A stretch of 14,389 nucleotides of DNA, taken from positions 1 through 14,389 of the forward strand of contig CAZIAK010000080.1 of assembly GCA_964537035.1 (NCBI GenBank), in the 5' to 3' direction. The DNA comes from CAZIAK01 sp964537035 (GTDB lineage Bacteria > Planctomycetota > B15-G4). The position numbers were made by a program, and so were the translations under genes. This document shows positions 12,748 to 14,389 of the stretch, in pieces; the stretch's first letter is position 1, and each line of letters starts with the position of its first letter. The notes beneath the pieces are model-generated. The model did no database searches. It saw only the letters and a program-made list of their open reading frames with translations, and was not told where the DNA came from.

Positions 12748-14241
12748 TCAGGTCTGCAGTCGCGCGATGCCTCGACAGATGTCGTCGGCGAAACGATGCG
12801 AGCGAGCGACACGCACGATGACACTGCGGGCGTGGTGTACGACACGCGCAGCGACGATGACGAAGGCCTGGCGAAAGCGCTTCCACTCCCAGCGTACGGC
12901 TTCCTTTGGGAGCGCGATCTGTGCGAGCCACGACTTGATGTTGCAGGCCAGCCTTGCGCAGACCAGGTAGGCCCCGTTGGCCAGAAAGTTTCCCGTTGGC
13001 ATGGCCATGGCCGCGATACCGTTCTGCAGCTGTTCGATCACGTTCTCCTGATCGCAGCGCTGATAGGTCAGCCTGACGACCGCCTCTGCCGAGTGGCGCG
13101 GCGGCATGTTCGAGATCACGAAGCGGTAGCGCCACAGGGTGAAGAGTTCGCCTTGGTTCGACTCCTCGATGCGCTGTCTGCGGATGATGACGCGGTAGCT
13201 CTGCTTGGCCCTTGAGGGCTTGTACTCGACCTCGGCAAGCCACTGCCTCTTGAGCTTCAGGTCGCGCTTGCCTCGTTTCTTTGCTTGGCGTCGGCGGACA
13301 TTGCATCCGCGCTTGCGGCGCTTCGCCTTGCTCTGCTTTGGCGCTGGCTTCTCAGACCCACGAAACGGTTTCCATGCCTTGCCCTGTAGGCTCTCCGCAA
13401 TGGCGACGAGGTTCTGGTGAGCTGGCAGCACGATCGCGAAATCATGCCCGTTGGCGTCGCAAGCGTCGTAGATGTCGTGACGAGCGAAGGCGCTGTCTCC
13501 ACGGACCACGATGCGCTTGAAGCCACCTTCCAAGAGCGGGAAGACCTCCTCCAGCAGCTCGGCGGCACCCTCTGCAGAGGGTGTGTTGCCCGGGCGATTC
13601 ACCAGCCGCAAGCACTCCTGAGTCTCCGCCAGCGTGATCGCCAAGGGGTGGTAACCGAAACTGCCCTTGTAGGTGAAGTCGGTGCCCTCCATCTGGTGGC
13701 CGTAGACCGGGTGGACGTGGCTGTCCATGTCGACCAACGCCACAGCTCGCTTGCGCTTGCCATTGGCCAGCTTCCAGGCTCGACCCTGTGCCGTGTCGAT
13801 CGCCTCGTCGAGGGCGACAAGATCTTCCTCACCGAAGCGACGCAAGAAGTCACCCGCCGTCGTCGGATCAGGAAGGCTCCTGGCACCCAAGAGCCGACGG
13901 ATCGGCTCGCTACCCTGAAGATGGGCGATGTCCTCGATGCAGGTCCCACCCACGAAGAGATTGTAGACATGCGTCAGCACGTGATCCGCTTCGCTGTAGG
14001 GACGGTGCGCACGCAGAAGGTCCAACGACGCATCAATCTCTGCTGGCAAACCGAGCTGCGACACCAGTTGAGCGGCCAAGCTCAAGCCGCCATACGGCGT
14101 GGTGTCCGTGTCCTCCACATCGACATGCAGCTTGGGATGGAGAAGCTCACCACCACGCCGCCCGCGTAATGGCAGATCCACCCGCTGAGACGACGTTCCG
14201 GCGTTGACGTGGCTGGCCCGTATGCGCGACGATCGTTTCAC
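12748..14241 (-). CDS. IS1380-family DDE transposase
   Basis: The product is 497 aa from a GTG start, with AAGGAG (14248-14253) six bases upstream. It cuts and rejoins the element ends. The N-terminal part has the DNA-binding region and the typical YGGLSLAAQLVSQLGLPAEID and HVLTHVYNLFVGG segments. The catalytic triad is visible: first Asp in VALVDMDSHVHPVYG (D171 or D173), second in VVRGDSAFA (D249), and Glu in YQRCDQENVIEQLQNG (E399). A very basic insert lies between the last two (KQSKAKRRKRGCNVRRRQAKKRGKRD in outline, about residues 300-330). The frame is uninterrupted and full length for the family. The ribosome-binding site and start codon are inside a 13-bp long-range hairpin, described separately, which probably limits expression. 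Reading frames on the opposite strand are shadows. Confidence 0.93.
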   Translation of the reverse strand: MKRSSRIRASHVNAGTSSQRVDLPLRGRRGGELLHPKLHVDVEDTDTTPYGGLSLAAQLVSQLGLPAEIDASLDLLRAHRPYSEADHVLTHVYNLFVGGTCIEDIAHLQGSEPIRRLLGARSLPDPTTAGDFLRRFGEEDLVALDEAIDTAQGRAWKLANGKRKRAVALVDMDSHVHPVYGHQMEGTDFTYKGSFGYHPLAITLAETQECLRLVNRPGNTPSAEGAAELLEEVFPLLEGGFKRIVVRGDSAFARHDIYDACDANGHDFAIVLPAHQNLVAIAESLQGKAWKPFRGSEKPAPKQSKAKRRKRGCNVRRRQAKKRGKRDLKLKRQWLAEVEYKPSRAKQSYRVIIRRQRIEESNQGELFTLWRYRFVISNMPPRHSAEAVVRLTYQRCDQENVIEQLQNGIAAMAMPTGNFLANGAYLVCARLACNIKSWLAQIALPKEAVRWEWKRFRQAFVIVAARVVHHARSVIVRVARSHRFADDICRGIARLQT

Positions 14242-14314
14242 CTGAGGCTCCTTCCGCTTGTCGTGTCTTTCTCGCAGAAACCACGATAAACACAGCGGGC
14301 TGGAGCCTCAGGTG
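14239..14314 (-). promoter_or_regulatory. Long-range hairpin sequestering the transposase RBS and start codon
   Basis: In the transposase mRNA, CACCTGAGGCTCC (complement of 14302-14314) is exactly complementary to GGAGCCTCAGGTG (complement of 14239-14251). The second arm contains the GGAG of the ribosome-binding site and the GTG start codon. The loop is 50 nt (14252-14301). Transcripts entering from outside the element would carry both arms and block translation. A transcript starting inside the loop would escape. I see no clear promoter in the loop. Confidence 0.75.
14248..14253 (-). promoter_or_regulatory. Ribosome-binding site AAGGAG of the transposase
   Basis: AAGGAG on the minus strand lies six bases before the GTG at 14241. 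It fixes this GTG as the start. Confidence 0.75.
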
Positions 14315-14317
14315 TTT

Positions 14318-14336
14318 CTCAGCGCTTATTCCAGGC
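14318..14336. repeat. Right terminal inverted repeat of the IS1380 element
   Basis: CTCAGCGCTTATTCCAGGC is the mate of 12533-12551 and lies upstream of the transposase start. Confidence 0.92.
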
Positions 14337-14340
14337 CTAG
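14337..14340. repeat. Target-site duplication CTAG, right copy
   Basis: CTAG follows the right terminal repeat and duplicates 12529-12532. Confidence 0.8.
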
Positions 14341-14389
14341 CAGCCTGTCGGAGTAATCGACGGCCCCCGGGCCCGCATTTGGCTGATGC
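14338..14389. other. Possible terminus of a second mobile element, cut by the window end
   Basis: TAGCAGCCTGTCGGAGTAAT (from 14338) resembles terminal repeats that I recall from other bacterial insertion sequences. Only about 50 bases are available, with no partner repeat and no coding evidence, so this is a suggestion from memory. Confidence 0.25.

Larger units (their letters stand above)
12533..14336 (-). mobile_element. Complete IS1380-family insertion sequence (1804 bp)
   Basis: The element is bounded by imperfect terminal inverted repeats of 19 bp (18 matching) and flanked by CTAG on both sides. It carries one intact transposase gene on the minus strand with all three catalytic acidic residues. 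Length, single open frame, 4-bp duplication and transposase type all fit IS1380. The 196 bp between the left repeat and the transposase stop hold no supported gene. Intact ends and frame suggest recent insertion and possible current activity. Confidence 0.93.

Noticed and set aside
12407..13306. 299-codon minus-strand frame crossing the left end of the insertion sequence
   Set aside because: It runs across the element boundary and out of frame through the real transposase, so it cannot be an evolved gene.

Overview
The window is GC-rich (roughly two-thirds G+C by eye) bacterial chromosome-like DNA with tightly spaced genes and frequent non-ATG starts (GTG, TTG and probably one CTG). The gene content suggests a Gram-negative environmental bacterium of the Planctomycetota/Myxococcota type: a large 'sulfatase' lipoprotein, a Tat-exported GH109-type glycosidase, secreted beta-propeller proteins, and an ECF sigma factor in an operon with a secreted protein of unknown function. 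The phylum is an inference. No rRNA, tRNA or other taxonomic marker is present.

Layout. Positions 1-48 hold the last 15 codons of a + strand gene whose C-terminal tail resembles that of the large propeller protein further on. Positions 69-2414 (-) encode a sulfatase-superfamily lipoprotein with Thr where the formylglycine Cys/Ser is usually found. It diverges from 2539-3897 (+), a GH109-like NAD-dependent alpha-N-acetylgalactosaminidase with a Tat signal and lipobox. A 170-bp spacer with three mutually exclusive hairpins leads to a tryptophanase gene (4068-5465, +). This converges on an O6-alkylguanine-DNA alkyltransferase gene (5481-6011, -). That gene diverges from 6120-8633 (+), a secreted protein of about 14 propeller blades with a Pro/Ser linker and a beta-rich C-terminal domain. 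It converges on 8689-9918 (-), an exported helical-repeat protein of unknown function. The latter diverges from a three-gene operon (10101-12263, +): secreted protein, ECF sigma factor, and single-pass membrane protein (probable anti-sigma factor).

The right end is mobile DNA. A 28-bp perfect inverted repeat (12392-12491) precedes a complete IS1380-family insertion sequence (12533-14336) with 18/19-bp terminal repeats and a CTAG target duplication. Its transposase ribosome-binding site and start codon lie in a long-range hairpin. The last 49 bases may be the end of a second element.

Functionally, the left half looks like extracellular glycan processing (sulfatase/phosphotransferase-like enzyme and GH109), followed by an unrelated tryptophanase and a DNA-repair gene. 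The most system-like unit is the 10101-12263 operon together with its divergent neighbour at 8689-9918: an envelope-stress or surface-signalling module whose sensor, sigma factor and membrane partner are translationally coupled. All five distinct non-mobile transcription units whose products can be judged are exported or cytoplasmic housekeeping enzymes. I see no CRISPR array and no recognised defence system.
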